This document shows, one piece after another, positions 1 to 8,433 of a stretch of 64,000 bases of DNA (position 1 is its first letter; every line of letters starts with the position of its first letter). The DNA is from Cetobacterium sp. 2A. GTDB lineage: Bacteria > Fusobacteriota > Fusobacteriia > Fusobacteriales > Fusobacteriaceae. A model generated the notes under the pieces. That model was not told the origin of the DNA. It searched no databases and saw only the letters and a list, made by a program, of their open reading frames with translations. The position numbers were made by a program, and so were the translations under genes. The stretch spans positions 1,200,501 to 1,264,500 of the forward strand of contig NZ_JACFAJ010000006.1 of the NCBI RefSeq assembly GCF_014250685.1, given 5' to 3'.

Positions 1-561
1 GCAGATGCTATCGTTGCCGAGGGAATGGAAGCTGGAGGACACATAGGAGAAATTACAACTATGTCTTTAGCACCACAAATAGCTAGCGCTGTTAGTATTC
101 CTGTTATAGTTGCTGGTGGAGTAGCTAGTGGAGAGCAGTTCTTAGCAGCTCTTGCTCTTGGAGGAGAGGCAATTCAGGCTGGAACAATATTTATAGTTGC
201 AGAAGAGTGTGTTGTACACGAAAACTACAAGCAATCTATTTTAAAAGCAAAAGATAGATCAACAGTTGCTACAGGGAATTATACAGGGCACCCAGTTAGA
301 GTAATACATAATAAACTTGCAAAAAATATATTGGATATGGAAAAGCAAGGAGCTTCTAAAGAAACAATAGAAGAGCAAGGTAGAGGAAAGCTTAGATTAG
401 CTGTTGTAGATGGAGATGTTGAATTAGGAAGTGTTATGGCTGGACAGGTTGCTGGAATGGTAAACGAAAGAAAAACTTGTGAAGAAATAATAAATTACTT
501 AGTAAATGGATTAAATGAAGCTAAAGAAAAGTTGAACAACAGAATAAATTCTTGGAATTAA
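1..561 (+). CDS. fabK: Enoyl-ACP reductase II (FabK), C-terminal part
   Basis: The reading frame is open from base 1, so only the last 186 residues are in the window. FabK is an FMN-dependent reductase that performs the last step of each fatty-acid elongation cycle using NAD(P)H. The visible part carries the family motif [11 protein letters not shown] near its start and the FMN-phosphate region [17 protein letters not shown]. The 2-nitropropane dioxygenase (nitronate monooxygenase) family shares this fold and is the main alternative, but the EAGGHIGE stretch favours FabK. The N-terminal part lies upstream of the window. Confidence 0.85.
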   Translation, partial: ADAIVAEGMEAGGHIGEITTMSLAPQIASAVSIPVIVAGGVASGEQFLAALALGGEAIQAGTIFIVAEECVVHENYKQSILKAKDRSTVATGNYTGHPVRVIHNKLAKNILDMEKQGASKETIEEQGRGKLRLAVVDGDVELGSVMAGQVAGMVNERKTCEEIINYLVNGLNEAKEKLNNRINSWN

Positions 562-632
562 AAAATAGCTATTGATTTTTTGAAAATTGTAAAGTAGAAT
601 TTACTAATTGAATTTTCAAGGAGGGATTGACT

Positions 633-848
633 ATGTGGATAAGTGGAGAGATTAACTCTAAAAGAATAAGACATGTTGAAGCCCAGCTTAGATTATGCTT
701 GATAAGAATTAAAAAGATTCATGAAAAGATTTTAGAGGCAAAAGATGAGGGTAAAAAAATCAAAGAGCTAAAATATATTAGAATGCTAAAAAGCACAAGT
801 ATTCATTATGAAGAGCTCAAGAGTATGAGATACTACCTTACCACATAG
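633..848 (+). CDS. Small conserved-looking protein, 71 aa, unknown function
   Basis: I do not recognise this protein. An in-frame TTG exists at 627, but AAGGAGGG at 618-625 sits 7 bases before the ATG at 633, which I take as the start. The product is strongly basic, has no membrane segment or cysteine pair, and reads as mostly helical with several K/E/L-rich stretches. It follows fabK by 71 bases in the same direction and is closed by a strong terminator, so it may be the last gene of the fab transcript. Function is unknown. Confidence 0.6.
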   Translation: MWISGEINSKRIRHVEAQLRLCLIRIKKIHEKILEAKDEGKKIKELKYIRMLKSTSIHYEELKSMRYYLTT

Positions 849-868
849 AAGACACCTGGAAATTAGGG

Positions 869-898
869 GGAAGCATTTTAAATGCTTCCTTTTTTGTT
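869..898 (+). terminator. Rho-independent terminator
   Basis: GGAAGCATT and AATGCTTCC form a perfect 9-bp stem with a 3-base loop, followed by a T-rich tract. It closes the transcript ending with the 71-aa ORF. Confidence 0.85.
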
Positions 899-975
899 TT
901 ACTAACTTGACAAAAAAGTGATATAATAATAAACTGATAATTGAATGAGGAATATAGAAAAATTTAGGAGTGGGT

Positions 976-1575
976 ATGATAAAGAATATAGTCTTTGATA
1001 TTGGGAATGTACTACTTAATTTTAAACCAAGAAAACATCTTGAAGATCTTGGCTTTTCTGAAGAGGTGGGAGAGAGGATATACTCTGAAATCTTTGAAAG
1101 TGATGAGTGGATTGAGTTAGATAAAGGAACAATAACAGAGAGAGAGGCAACAGAAATTTATTGTAAAAAGTCATTGGATATAAAAGATGAAATTGAATTG
1201 ACAATGGCGAACTGGCAAGATATCTTGACACCGATAGAAGAGAGTGTTGAAATATTAAAAAATTTAAAGAAGAGTGGATACAATATCTATTTTTTATCTA
1301 ATTTCCATAGAGAATCGTATAAAACTGTTTATGAGAAATATGATTTTTTAAAATTAGGAGAGGGAAAAATAATTTCATATGAAGTTGGAATTGTAAAACC
1401 TGAAAAAGAGATATATGAAATTTTACTTAACAAATATGAATTGCAATCTGAAGAGACAATATTTATAGATGATTCTTTGGCTAATGTAGAGGCTGCAGAA
1501 AAGTTAGGAATAAAGGGTATTTGGTATTTAGATTCTGAAGGGTTAAAAATTTCGCTTGATGAATATTTAAAATAG
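976..1575 (+). CDS. HAD-superfamily phosphatase (YihX-like)
   Basis: A 199-residue haloacid-dehalogenase-fold hydrolase, probably a cytoplasmic sugar-phosphate phosphatase. Motif I is FDIGNV at residues 7-12 (nucleophile Asp8; Gly replaces the usual second Asp, as in the YihX subgroup). Motif II is LSNF (107-110), the motif III lysine lies in KPEKEIY (141-147), and motif IV is IDDS (164-167). A GTG lies 6 bases upstream in frame, but TTAGGAG at 964-970 is correctly placed for the ATG at 976. The RpiR regulator follows after 19 bases, which hints at a sugar-phosphate substrate. The substrate itself is not determined by sequence. Confidence 0.85.
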   Translation: MIKNIVFDIGNVLLNFKPRKHLEDLGFSEEVGERIYSEIFESDEWIELDKGTITEREATEIYCKKSLDIKDEIELTMANWQDILTPIEESVEILKNLKKSGYNIYFLSNFHRESYKTVYEKYDFLKLGEGKIISYEVGIVKPEKEIYEILLNKYELQSEETIFIDDSLANVEAAEKLGIKGIWYLDSEGLKISLDEYLK

Positions 1576-1594
1576 AAAATACAAGGGTGGAGCA

Positions 1595-2443
1595 ATGAAA
1601 AAAGAGGTTTTAAATTATTTTGAAAATAATTATGAAAAACTGAGTAAGAGTTTTAAAAAGATAGTGAACTTTATAAAACATAATCAGAGTTTAGTTTCGT
1701 TCATGTCTATAAATGAATTGGCTAATGAAACAGGAACAAGTCCAGCTACAATAACAAGATTTTCTAAATCTTTAGGGTTTAAGGGTTATCCAGAATTTCA
1801 AGAAGTTTTTCAAAAAGAGATGGAAAAAGAAACTTCACAAATGAAAGAATTTAGAGAGAGTATTGCTGATGGACAAAAGGAAAATATATTGGCCGATATC
1901 ATAAAAACAAATATAGAACTTTTAGAAGAAATAGATCTAATTACTGTTGAAAAACAATTGGATCAAGCTGTAGAATGGATAAAAAGTAGTAGAAAATTAT
2001 ATGTTCTTGGAGCAAGAGGATCTTATTCATTAGCATATTACCTATATTTTATGTTAAAAGAATTTAGAGAGGGCGTTGAGCTTATGATTTCAGGAGCATC
2101 TGATTTTACGGACAGACTCCTATATTCTGAAAAAGATGATTTACTTTTAACAATATCTTTTCATCCATATACTAACTTTACATGTCAGGTAACAGAATTT
2201 TTTAAAGAACAAGGAAACAAAGTTATAACTATGACAGATAAGAAAGATTCAAGATTAGGAAATATTTCAGATTTAGTTATAACAACTAAAAACGGTGGAA
2301 GAGCTTATACTTTTGTACCAGGAATTGTAATTTTAAACGCTTTACTTTTTAAGCTAGGTATGGATAATAAAGAAGGAACAATGGAAAAATTAGATAAACT
2401 TAAAAATATCACAGATAAATTTAATATATATGCAAAAAATTAA
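1595..2443 (+). CDS. RpiR/MurR-family transcriptional regulator
   Basis: 282 residues with an N-terminal helix-turn-helix (about 33-65, including SINELANETGTSPATITRFSK) and a C-terminal SIS sugar-phosphate binding domain (about 125-260, starting at RKLYVLGARGSY). Proteins of this architecture sense phosphosugars and repress or activate carbohydrate genes. It sits directly after a HAD phosphatase and probably shares its transcript (RBS AAGGGTGG before ATG). Its target is not evident here. A second family member lies at 57537, next to nagBA. Confidence 0.85.
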   Translation: MKKEVLNYFENNYEKLSKSFKKIVNFIKHNQSLVSFMSINELANETGTSPATITRFSKSLGFKGYPEFQEVFQKEMEKETSQMKEFRESIADGQKENILADIIKTNIELLEEIDLITVEKQLDQAVEWIKSSRKLYVLGARGSYSLAYYLYFMLKEFREGVELMISGASDFTDRLLYSEKDDLLLTISFHPYTNFTCQVTEFFKEQGNKVITMTDKKDSRLGNISDLVITTKNGGRAYTFVPGIVILNALLFKLGMDNKEGTMEKLDKLKNITDKFNIYAKN

Positions 2444-2445
2444 AG

Positions 2446-2491
2446 AGGACATTCTAAGAATAGTAATTTACTATTTTTAGATGTCCTTATT
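2446..2491. terminator. Bidirectional terminator between converging genes
   Basis: AGGACAT at 2446-2452 pairs with ATGTCCT at 2481-2487, with a further AT-rich stem (TAAGAATAG/CTATTTTTA) inside. It lies between the RpiR gene (+) and the HIT gene (-) and is followed by T-rich sequence on the plus side. Confidence 0.75.
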
Positions 2492-2493
2492 TT

Positions 2494-2835
2494 TTATCCT
2501 CTTATAAACCCTAGAGCTTCTCCACCAAGAATATGGAAATGAAGATGAAAAACCTCTTGTCCACCGTGTTCATTACAATTAGTAATAACTCTATATCCAG
2601 ATTCATCGATATTAAAAGCTTTAGCAATCTCTTTAATTGCGATATACATTTCACCTATTAGTTCTTTATCCTCATCAGAAATATCATTTATTGTTGGGAT
2701 TTCTTTTTTAGGAACTACTAAAATATGAACAGGTGCTAATGGATTGATATCTTTAAAAGCGATAACTTTATCATTTTCAAAAACAATGTTTGCTGGAATT
2801 TCTCTATTTATAATTTTAGTAAAAATAGTTGCCAT
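2494..2835 (-). CDS. HIT-family nucleotide hydrolase (HinT-like)
   Basis: 113 residues covering a complete histidine-triad protein. The signature HxHxHxx is seen as HLHFHIL near the C-terminus, preceded by NEHGGQEVFHLHFH, which is typical of HinT/PKCI-type purine nucleoside phosphoramidases that cleave AMP-lysine or AMP-NH2 type substrates. The N-terminus (IFTKIINREIPANIVFE) is also characteristic. It is 19 bases downstream of rpiB and probably cotranscribed with it. Housekeeping function; exact substrate not inferable. Confidence 0.9.
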   Translation of the reverse strand: MATIFTKIINREIPANIVFENDKVIAFKDINPLAPVHILVVPKKEIPTINDISDEDKELIGEMYIAIKEIAKAFNIDESGYRVITNCNEHGGQEVFHLHFHILGGEALGFIRG

Positions 2836-2854
2836 AAATTATTTTCCTCCTAAA

Positions 2855-3283
2855 TTAATCTTCGATTAAATCAATTCTCTTTTGATGTCTTCCACCTTCA
2901 AAGTCAGTTGATAAGAAAGTGTCAACTATGTCAAGAGCTAGTACGTCACCTGTGATTCTTGCTCCAAGAGCTAAAATGTTTGCATCGTTATGTTCTCTTG
3001 TAAGTTTTGCCATAGTTGTATTTCCACAAAGAGCAGCTCTGATTCCTCTGAATCTATTTGCAGTTATAGATATTCCTATTCCAGTTCCACAAATTAGAAT
3101 TCCATATTTGGCTTCGTTAGTAAGAATAGATTTAGAAACTTCTTTAGCAAAGTTTGGATAGTCTACAGATTCAGAAGAATATGTTCCCTTATCTAAAATT
3201 TCAAATCCCTTTTTTTCAAGATGTGATTTGATAATTTCTTTTAGTTCGAATCCACCATGATCTGCACCTAAAGCTATTTTCAT
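2855..3283 (-). CDS. rpiB: Ribose-5-phosphate isomerase B
   Basis: Interconverts ribose 5-phosphate and ribulose 5-phosphate in the pentose-phosphate pathway. The 142-residue product starts MKIALGADHGGFELKE, matching the RpiB N-terminus, and has the active-site stretch ILICGTGIGISITANR and the GxR/HNDAN region (EHNDANILALGAR). The open frame extends 16 codons further upstream, but GGGAGG lies just before the chosen ATG and the extension is unlike the family. The hit gene follows. An allose-6-phosphate isomerase role is the main alternative. Confidence 0.9.
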   Translation of the reverse strand: MKIALGADHGGFELKEIIKSHLEKKGFEILDKGTYSSESVDYPNFAKEVSKSILTNEAKYGILICGTGIGISITANRFRGIRAALCGNTTMAKLTREHNDANILALGARITGDVLALDIVDTFLSTDFEGGRHQKRIDLIED

Positions 3284-3322
3284 TTTAATCCTCCCAGTTA
3301 TAAAAATAATGTTTAAAAAAAT

Positions 3323-3349
3323 CAGCCACAAATTTTAAGTTTGTGGCTG
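3323..3349 (-). terminator. Rho-independent terminator after slyD-like gene
   Basis: CAGCCACAAA (3323-3332) pairs with TTTGTGGCTG (3340-3349), a 10-bp stem with a 7-base loop. On the minus strand it is followed by a run of seven T residues (plus-strand A-run before 3321), so it terminates the FKBP gene upstream. Confidence 0.9.
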
Positions 3350-3369
3350 AGGATTTTTGAATATTCTAA

Positions 3370-3855
3370 TTAGTCGTCAAAACCGTGGAAATGAGCGTGT
3401 CCATGCTCAAGTTCTTCTTCAGAAGCGTCTCTAACGTCAGAAACAGTAACTTCGAATCTTAAATCTTTACCAGCGAATGGATGGTTACCATCAGCAGTGA
3501 TAACGTCATCTTCTATTTTAGTTATAACGAAAGATTGCTCAGTATCATCATCCATATCAGCGATGAAATCTAATCCTTCATAAATGTCGTCAAATTCAGT
3601 AAACTCAGATCTGTCCATTTCTACTATTAAATCCTCGTCATATTCTCCGTATCCTTCTTCAACAGAAAGATCTAATGTTGTGTGGAATCCTTTTTCTTTT
3701 CCTTCTAGAGCTTCTTCAACTTTAGGAACAAAGTTTCCAAATCCTTGGATGTAAAAGAATGGTCCAACTTCAGTCGTATCTTCTAAAAGTTCATTAGTTT
3801 TTGCATCATAAACTTTAAATTCTAATGTAACTACTTTTCCTTCTTCAATTTTCAT
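3370..3855 (-). CDS. slyD: FKBP-type peptidyl-prolyl isomerase, SlyD type
   Basis: 161 residues. A split FKBP domain (residues 1-70 and 125-145) is interrupted by an insert-in-flap chaperone domain, as in SlyD. The C-terminal tail is histidine-rich (EHGHAHFHGFDD), suited to Ni or other metal binding, as in SlyD proteins that assist folding and nickel-enzyme maturation. The frame opens nine codons earlier, but GAGGTGA sits properly for the ATG at 3855. The tail is much shorter than in E. coli SlyD. It is a single-gene unit with its own terminator. Confidence 0.88.
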   Translation of the reverse strand: MKIEEGKVVTLEFKVYDAKTNELLEDTTEVGPFFYIQGFGNFVPKVEEALEGKEKGFHTTLDLSVEEGYGEYDEDLIVEMDRSEFTEFDDIYEGLDFIADMDDDTEQSFVITKIEDDVITADGNHPFAGKDLRFEVTVSDVRDASEEELEHGHAHFHGFDD

Positions 3856-3957
3856 AATAATAATCACCTCGTATGTTCCCATTTATTAATAAACAGGGTA
3901 TCTAACTAAAGGATAACATAAAATGTTAGAAATTTCATTAAAAAAATAAAATTTTTT

Positions 3958-4545
3958 TTAAAATCCCATTTCATTTTTAACTTTTTTCATATTTTTTTCA
4001 GAAGTTAATTTTTCTAAAATTAAAAAAGCCACATCTATGCTTGTTTTAGGAGCCGAACTTGTAATAATATTATTATAAATGACTATTTCTTTCCTCAGAG
4101 GAATAGCTAAATATTTTTCTAATTGATTGAAATATCTGTTGTTATCCAAAAGATATGTCGTAGCAGGGATATTTTTTAGTAGTCCAGCTTCACCAATTGC
4201 TAAAGCCCCAGTGCATATCCCAATAATATACTTGTTTTTTTCATTAAAATAGTGAAGAATAGTATTGAAGATAGGATTTTTAATATCTTTAAAAAAATTA
4301 GCTTTTCCAAATCCACCAGGAATAATTATTCCCTCGAAATTATTAATATCAATTTCTTCTTCTGAGAGGTTTATTTCTGGAATAATTTTCAAATTCCAAG
4401 TCGCTAAAATTTCATGGTGAAATCCACAGGTGACAAGACTGATATCCTTGCTTCCCACAACACTATTCCACCCAAAAACATCTATAAAAGGAGCTGCTTC
4501 TAAAGACTCAAAACCGGTTGAAAGAAAAAGTAAAATTTTCTTCAT
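3958..4545 (-). CDS. DJ-1/PfpI-family protein
   Basis: 195 residues of the class I glutamine-amidotransferase-like DJ-1 fold. The nucleophile elbow is IIGICTGAL with Cys111, and the upstream acidic residues in GFESLEAAPF (Glu13/Glu16) match the conserved Glu that polarises that cysteine. IIPGGFG at 74-80 is the usual oxyanion-side glycine turn. Family members act as deglycases, glyoxalases, chaperones or proteases, and sequence alone does not choose between them. Monocistronic, divergent from the polyamine-enzyme gene. Confidence 0.82.
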   Translation of the reverse strand: MKKILLFLSTGFESLEAAPFIDVFGWNSVVGSKDISLVTCGFHHEILATWNLKIIPEINLSEEEIDINNFEGIIIPGGFGKANFFKDIKNPIFNTILHYFNEKNKYIIGICTGALAIGEAGLLKNIPATTYLLDNNRYFNQLEKYLAIPLRKEIVIYNNIITSSAPKTSIDVAFLILEKLTSEKNMKKVKNEMGF

Positions 4546-4565
4546 AAAACCTCCAAAAAAAAAGA

Positions 4566-4594
4566 TTGACTAAAAGGTTAAAAAGCAATACAAT
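4566..4594 (+). promoter_or_regulatory. Sigma-70-type promoter
   Basis: TTGACT (4566-4571), 17-base spacer, TACAAT (4589-4594). It leaves a leader of about 95 bases before the start of the fusion gene at 4695. Confidence 0.7.
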
Positions 4595-4694
4595 ATCTCG
4601 TATTTTAAAAAATAATTTCACATAAGTATTATAATAATTAATTGTATAAAAAACAAATTAAAATAAATTAAAACTGTTTTCATAAGGAGGTAAG

Positions 4695-7046
4695 ATGACA
4701 AAACTTAATCAAGAATTAACACCAATTTTCTCTACTTTAAAGGATGTTTATGCAAAAAGAGATATAGTTCCGTTCCACGTTCCGGGTCATAAGAGAGGAA
4801 AGGGAGTTGACAGCGAATTTTTAGAGTTTATGGGACCTAACCCTTTTTCTATAGATGTAACAATTTTTAAAATGGTAGATGGATTACATAATCCAAAAAG
4901 CTGTATAAAGGAAGCTCAAGAGTTAGCAGCAGATGCCTATGGAGTAAAGAAAACCTTCTTCGCAGTAAATGGAACATCAGGTGCAATACAAGCAATGATA
5001 ATGTCTGTAGTAAAACCTGGAGAAAAAATCTTAGTTCCTAGAAATGTTCATAAATCAGTTTCGGGAGGAATAATACTTAGTGGATCTCTTCCTATATACA
5101 TGAATCCAGAAGTGGATGATGAATTAGGAATAGCTCATGGAGTAAAACCAGAAACTGTTGAAAAAATGTTAAAGCAAAATCCAGATACAAAAGCAGTTTT
5201 AATAATTAATCCAACTTACTATGGTGCAGCTACTGATATAAAAAGAATTGCTGACATAGTTCATAGTTATGATATACCTCTAATTGTAGATGAGGCACAT
5301 GGTCCACATTTACATTTCCACGAAGATCTTCCTGTATCAGCTGTAGATGCTGGAGCAGATATATGTTGTCAGAGTACTCATAAAATAATTGGAGCTATGA
5401 CTCAAATGTCAATGCTACATATCAATTCAAACAGAGTAGATGTAAATAGGGTACAACAAATTTTAAGTTTGTTACATACGACATCTCCATCTTATCCACT
5501 AATGGCTTCTTTAGATTGTGCTAGAAGACAAATTGCTACTGAAGGTAGAGAATTGTTATCTAAAACTATAAAGATAGCGACAGATTTAAGAGCAGAAATA
5601 AATAAAATTCCAGGAATTTTTTCTTTTGGAAAAGAAATTGTTGGAAGAGATGGAATTTTTGCTTTTGATCAAACAAAGCTTTCAATAACTGCAAAAGATT
5701 TAGGTCTTACAGGTTTTGAACTTGAAACACTTTTAGTGGATGATTATAATATCCAAGTAGAACTTTCTGATTTCTATAATGTTTTAGGATTAATAACAAT
5801 AGGAGATACAGAAGAAAGTGCTGAGAAACTTTTAGTTGCTCTTAAAGATATAAGTGCTAGATTCTTTGGAAAAGGGAAAACAATTGAAGGAAGCATAAAA
5901 AAAATGCCAACTATTCCAGAAGCTGTTCTTATTCCAAGAGAGGCATTTTATAGTGAGAAGAATAAAGTAAAATTTGCAGAGAGTGAAGGGAAAATATGTG
6001 CTGAGATGATAATGGCATATCCACCTGGAATCCCTATAATAACTCCTGGAGAAAGAATCTCTAAAGAAATAATAAATTATGTAAAAGAATTAAAAGAAGC
6101 TAAACTTCATGTTCAAGGGATGGAAGATCCAGAGCTTAATTATGTAAATGTAATTGAAGAAGAAGATGCAATTTACCTATATACTGAAAAAATGAAAAAT
6201 AAAATGTTTGCAGTTCCAATGAATCTTGGTGCAAATAAGGCAGGAATAGAATTCGGACCTGAAATATTAATGGAACATTATCCAGATACATTTGGAGAAA
6301 TGACAATTATTGATGTTGAGAAGCAAAGAGAGAACTTTAACGAGTGGAATTTAAAGTATAAGAATACTATTTTAAATACTTGTGAGAAATTAGCAGCTTC
6401 AGTAAATGAAGCAGTTAGAGATGGATATAGACCTATAACAATAGGAGGAGACCACTCAATAGCTTTAGGAAGTATTTCGGGAGTTTCATTAGAGAAAGAA
6501 GTTGGAGTAGTTTGGATAGATGCTCATGGAGATATGAATACTGATGAGACAACAATTTCAGGAAACATTCACGGAATGCCATTAGCACTTCTACAAGGTG
6601 TAGGAGATAGAGATTTAGTAAATTGTTTCTATGAAGGAGCTAAAATTGATAGCAAAAATGTAGTTATAATTGGAGCTAGAGATTTAGATGTTAAAGAAAG
6701 AGAAGTAATTGAAAAATTAGGAGTAAAAGTAATTCATTATGATGATATAATGCATAAAGGATTAGAAAATGTTTTAGATGAAATTAAAGACTACTTAAAA
6801 ATTGACAACATTCATATAAGTTTTGACGTTGACTCAGTAGATCCTGAATTTGCTCCAGGAGTAAGTACACCAGTAAGAAGTGGATTTACACCAGAAGAGA
6901 TGTTCCAAACATTTAAATTCTTATTTAAAAATTATTCTATAACATCAGTAGACATTGTAGAATTTAATCCAGTTAACGATAAAAATAATAAAACAGGAGA
7001 TTTTGTAAACGAACTTACAGAATTTGTACTAAATCCTAACTTTTAA
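4695..7046 (+). CDS. Bifunctional Orn/Lys/Arg decarboxylase - arginase fusion
   Basis: 783 residues with two complete enzymes. Residues 1-480 are a PLP-dependent class I Orn/Lys/Arg decarboxylase: HVPGHKRGKG (28-37), DEAHGPH (199-205) and the PLP lysine in STHK (Lys230). Residues 500-783 are an arginase/ureohydrolase domain with all manganese ligands: GGDH (His587), DAHGD (Asp609, His611, Asp613), DVD (Asp711, Asp713), plus Glu756 in VEFNP. Asn615, Ser622 and Asn624 in the segment 613-627 match residues that bind the amino-acid end of arginine in true arginases; agmatinases differ there. My reading is therefore arginine to ornithine plus urea, then putrescine. The alternative is arginine decarboxylase plus agmatinase, also giving putrescine. 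It has its own promoter and terminator. Confidence 0.85.
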   Translation: MTKLNQELTPIFSTLKDVYAKRDIVPFHVPGHKRGKGVDSEFLEFMGPNPFSIDVTIFKMVDGLHNPKSCIKEAQELAADAYGVKKTFFAVNGTSGAIQAMIMSVVKPGEKILVPRNVHKSVSGGIILSGSLPIYMNPEVDDELGIAHGVKPETVEKMLKQNPDTKAVLIINPTYYGAATDIKRIADIVHSYDIPLIVDEAHGPHLHFHEDLPVSAVDAGADICCQSTHKIIGAMTQMSMLHINSNRVDVNRVQQILSLLHTTSPSYPLMASLDCARRQIATEGRELLSKTIKIATDLRAEINKIPGIFSFGKEIVGRDGIFAFDQTKLSITAKDLGLTGFELETLLVDDYNIQVELSDFYNVLGLITIGDTEESAEKLLVALKDISARFFGKGKTIEGSIKKMPTIPEAVLIPREAFYSEKNKVKFAESEGKICAEMIMAYPPGIPIITPGERISKEIINYVKELKEAKLHVQGMEDPELNYVNVIEEEDAIYLYTEKMKNKMFAVPMNLGANKAGIEFGPEILMEHYPDTFGEMTIIDVEKQRENFNEWNLKYKNTILNTCEKLAASVNEAVRDGYRPITIGGDHSIALGSISGVSLEKEVGVVWIDAHGDMNTDETTISGNIHGMPLALLQGVGDRDLVNCFYEGAKIDSKNVVIIGARDLDVKEREVIEKLGVKVIHYDDIMHKGLENVLDEIKDYLKIDNIHISFDVDSVDPEFAPGVSTPVRSGFTPEEMFQTFKFLFKNYSITSVDIVEFNPVNDKNNKTGDFVNELTEFVLNPNF

Positions 7047-7056
7047 AAAATAAATA

Positions 7057-7084
7057 AAAAGAGTCCTTTTGGGCTCTTTTTTTA
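7057..7084 (+). terminator. Rho-independent terminator
   Basis: AAAAGAGTCC, loop TTTT, GGGCTCTTTT followed by more T; closes the decarboxylase-arginase gene. Confidence 0.85.
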
Positions 7085-7091
7085 TATACTG

Positions 7092-7120
7092 TTGAAATCT
7101 ATTCCGCCATAGAGTAAAAT
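7092..7120 (+). promoter_or_regulatory. Sigma-70-type promoter
   Basis: TTGAAA (7092-7097), 17-base spacer, TAAAAT (7115-7120), 35 bases before the start of the secreted hydrolase gene. Confidence 0.65.
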
Positions 7121-7155
7121 AGATAGAGAAAAACATTTCAAAAGGAGAGAAGTGT

Positions 7156-8433
7156 ATGATAAAATTATTCTTATTATTTTTTACAACGGTAATGATAAAT
7201 ATATATGGATCAGAGTATAACTATCCATTTAAAAATCCATACAAGGCAACAATCTTAGGAAGTTCTATGTTGATGACTGATGGAGTCCCAGAAACAGTAC
7301 CAACTAAAAAGTATAAAATTAAAATTCCACCATTTGAAACTCCACCTAGTAATCTTTGGTATGAACAAGGATACGAGTTTGCAGTTTCTGCTCAAAAGAA
7401 AAAAGCTCCTTTAATTTTTATTTTATCTGGAACTGGAGCGAAATATGATTCTACAAGAACAAAGCTTTTCCAAAGGATATTGTATGGGGCAGGTTATCAT
7501 GTAATAACAGTTTCATCAGCATTTAGTACGAATTTTATAACAACAGTTTCAAGTAGTAAGATGCCTGGAATGCTATTACAAGATTCGTTGGATGTGTATA
7601 GAGCTTTAGAGAACATGTACAAAACAGTACAAAATGATATTGAAGTTTCAGATTTTTATTTGATGGGATATAGTATGGGAGCTTCTCATTCCGCAGTTGT
7701 ATCTTATATTGATGAAAGTGTAAAAACATTTAATTTCAAAAGAGTATTTATGGTAAATCCTGCTGTAAATTTATCTGTATCAGCAAATATACTAGATGAT
7801 ATGTTAAATAAAAATATAGGAGATAACAAAGAGAATATAGGTATTTTAGTGGATAGAGTAATCTATAAGGCTCTAAAAAAATCAAATGGTAGTTCTGTAA
7901 GTTTAAATGAAGAGACTTTATACAAATTATTTGAAAAAGAACATCTCTCAAATAAAGATATGCAAGCTTTAATTGGGTTAGCTTTTAGATTAATTTCTGT
8001 AGATATAAATTATGTAACAGATTTATTAAATAATACAAAGGTATACGTTAAAGAACCGGTTGGAAAATTTACAAACATGTTTCCATATTTTCAAATAGTT
8101 AATTTTGCAAGTTTTAATGATTATTTGACAAAATTAGCATTTCCATATTATAGAAATATAATTGGAACTTCGATGACTATGGAGAAATTACTAGCTACAT
8201 CAGACCTAGAACAGTTTAAGTTTTATTTAAAAAATAGTAAAAAAATTGCTGTGGTAACAAATGTAGATGATTTTATTTTAACTGAAAATAATAGAAAATT
8301 TTTAAAAGATACTTTTGGAAATAGATTTTTAATGTATCCAAAAGGCGGACATTGTGGGAATATGTTTTATTCCGAAAATGTAAAAGTCATGTTAAAATTT
8401 TTAGAGGAGGGGACACTAAATGAAAATAAATAA
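7156..8433 (+). CDS. Secreted alpha/beta-hydrolase, partner of MlaA
   Basis: 425 residues with an N-terminal signal peptide (hydrophobic residues 3-17), so probably periplasmic. The serine-hydrolase elbow is GYSMG (171-175, Ser173). SGTGAKYDSTR near 91-101 looks like the oxyanion loop, Asp in NVDDFIL is a plausible acid, and His399 in KGGHCG is a plausible catalytic His. The mid-region (about 230-300) is a helical insertion. RBS AGGAGAG precedes the ATG. The 3' end overlaps mlaA by 14 bases, which implies translational coupling and a shared role at the outer membrane, perhaps as a lipase or esterase. The substrate is inference only. Confidence 0.78.
   Translation: MIKLFLLFFTTVMINIYGSEYNYPFKNPYKATILGSSMLMTDGVPETVPTKKYKIKIPPFETPPSNLWYEQGYEFAVSAQKKKAPLIFILSGTGAKYDSTRTKLFQRILYGAGYHVITVSSAFSTNFITTVSSSKMPGMLLQDSLDVYRALENMYKTVQNDIEVSDFYLMGYSMGASHSAVVSYIDESVKTFNFKRVFMVNPAVNLSVSANILDDMLNKNIGDNKENIGILVDRVIYKALKKSNGSSVSLNEETLYKLFEKEHLSNKDMQALIGLAFRLISVDINYVTDLLNNTKVYVKEPVGKFTNMFPYFQIVNFASFNDYLTKLAFPYYRNIIGTSMTMEKLLATSDLEQFKFYLKNSKKIAVVTNVDDFILTENNRKFLKDTFGNRFLMYPKGGHCGNMFYSENVKVMLKFLEEGTLNENK

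Noticed and set aside
627-632. TTG start for the 71-aa protein
   Set aside because: It lies within 2 bases of the RBS; the ATG at 633 has normal spacing.
907-927. TTGACA and TATAAT upstream of the HAD phosphatase gene as a promoter
   Set aside because: The two boxes are only 9 bases apart; no -10 at 16-18 bases is convincing, so no promoter is called.
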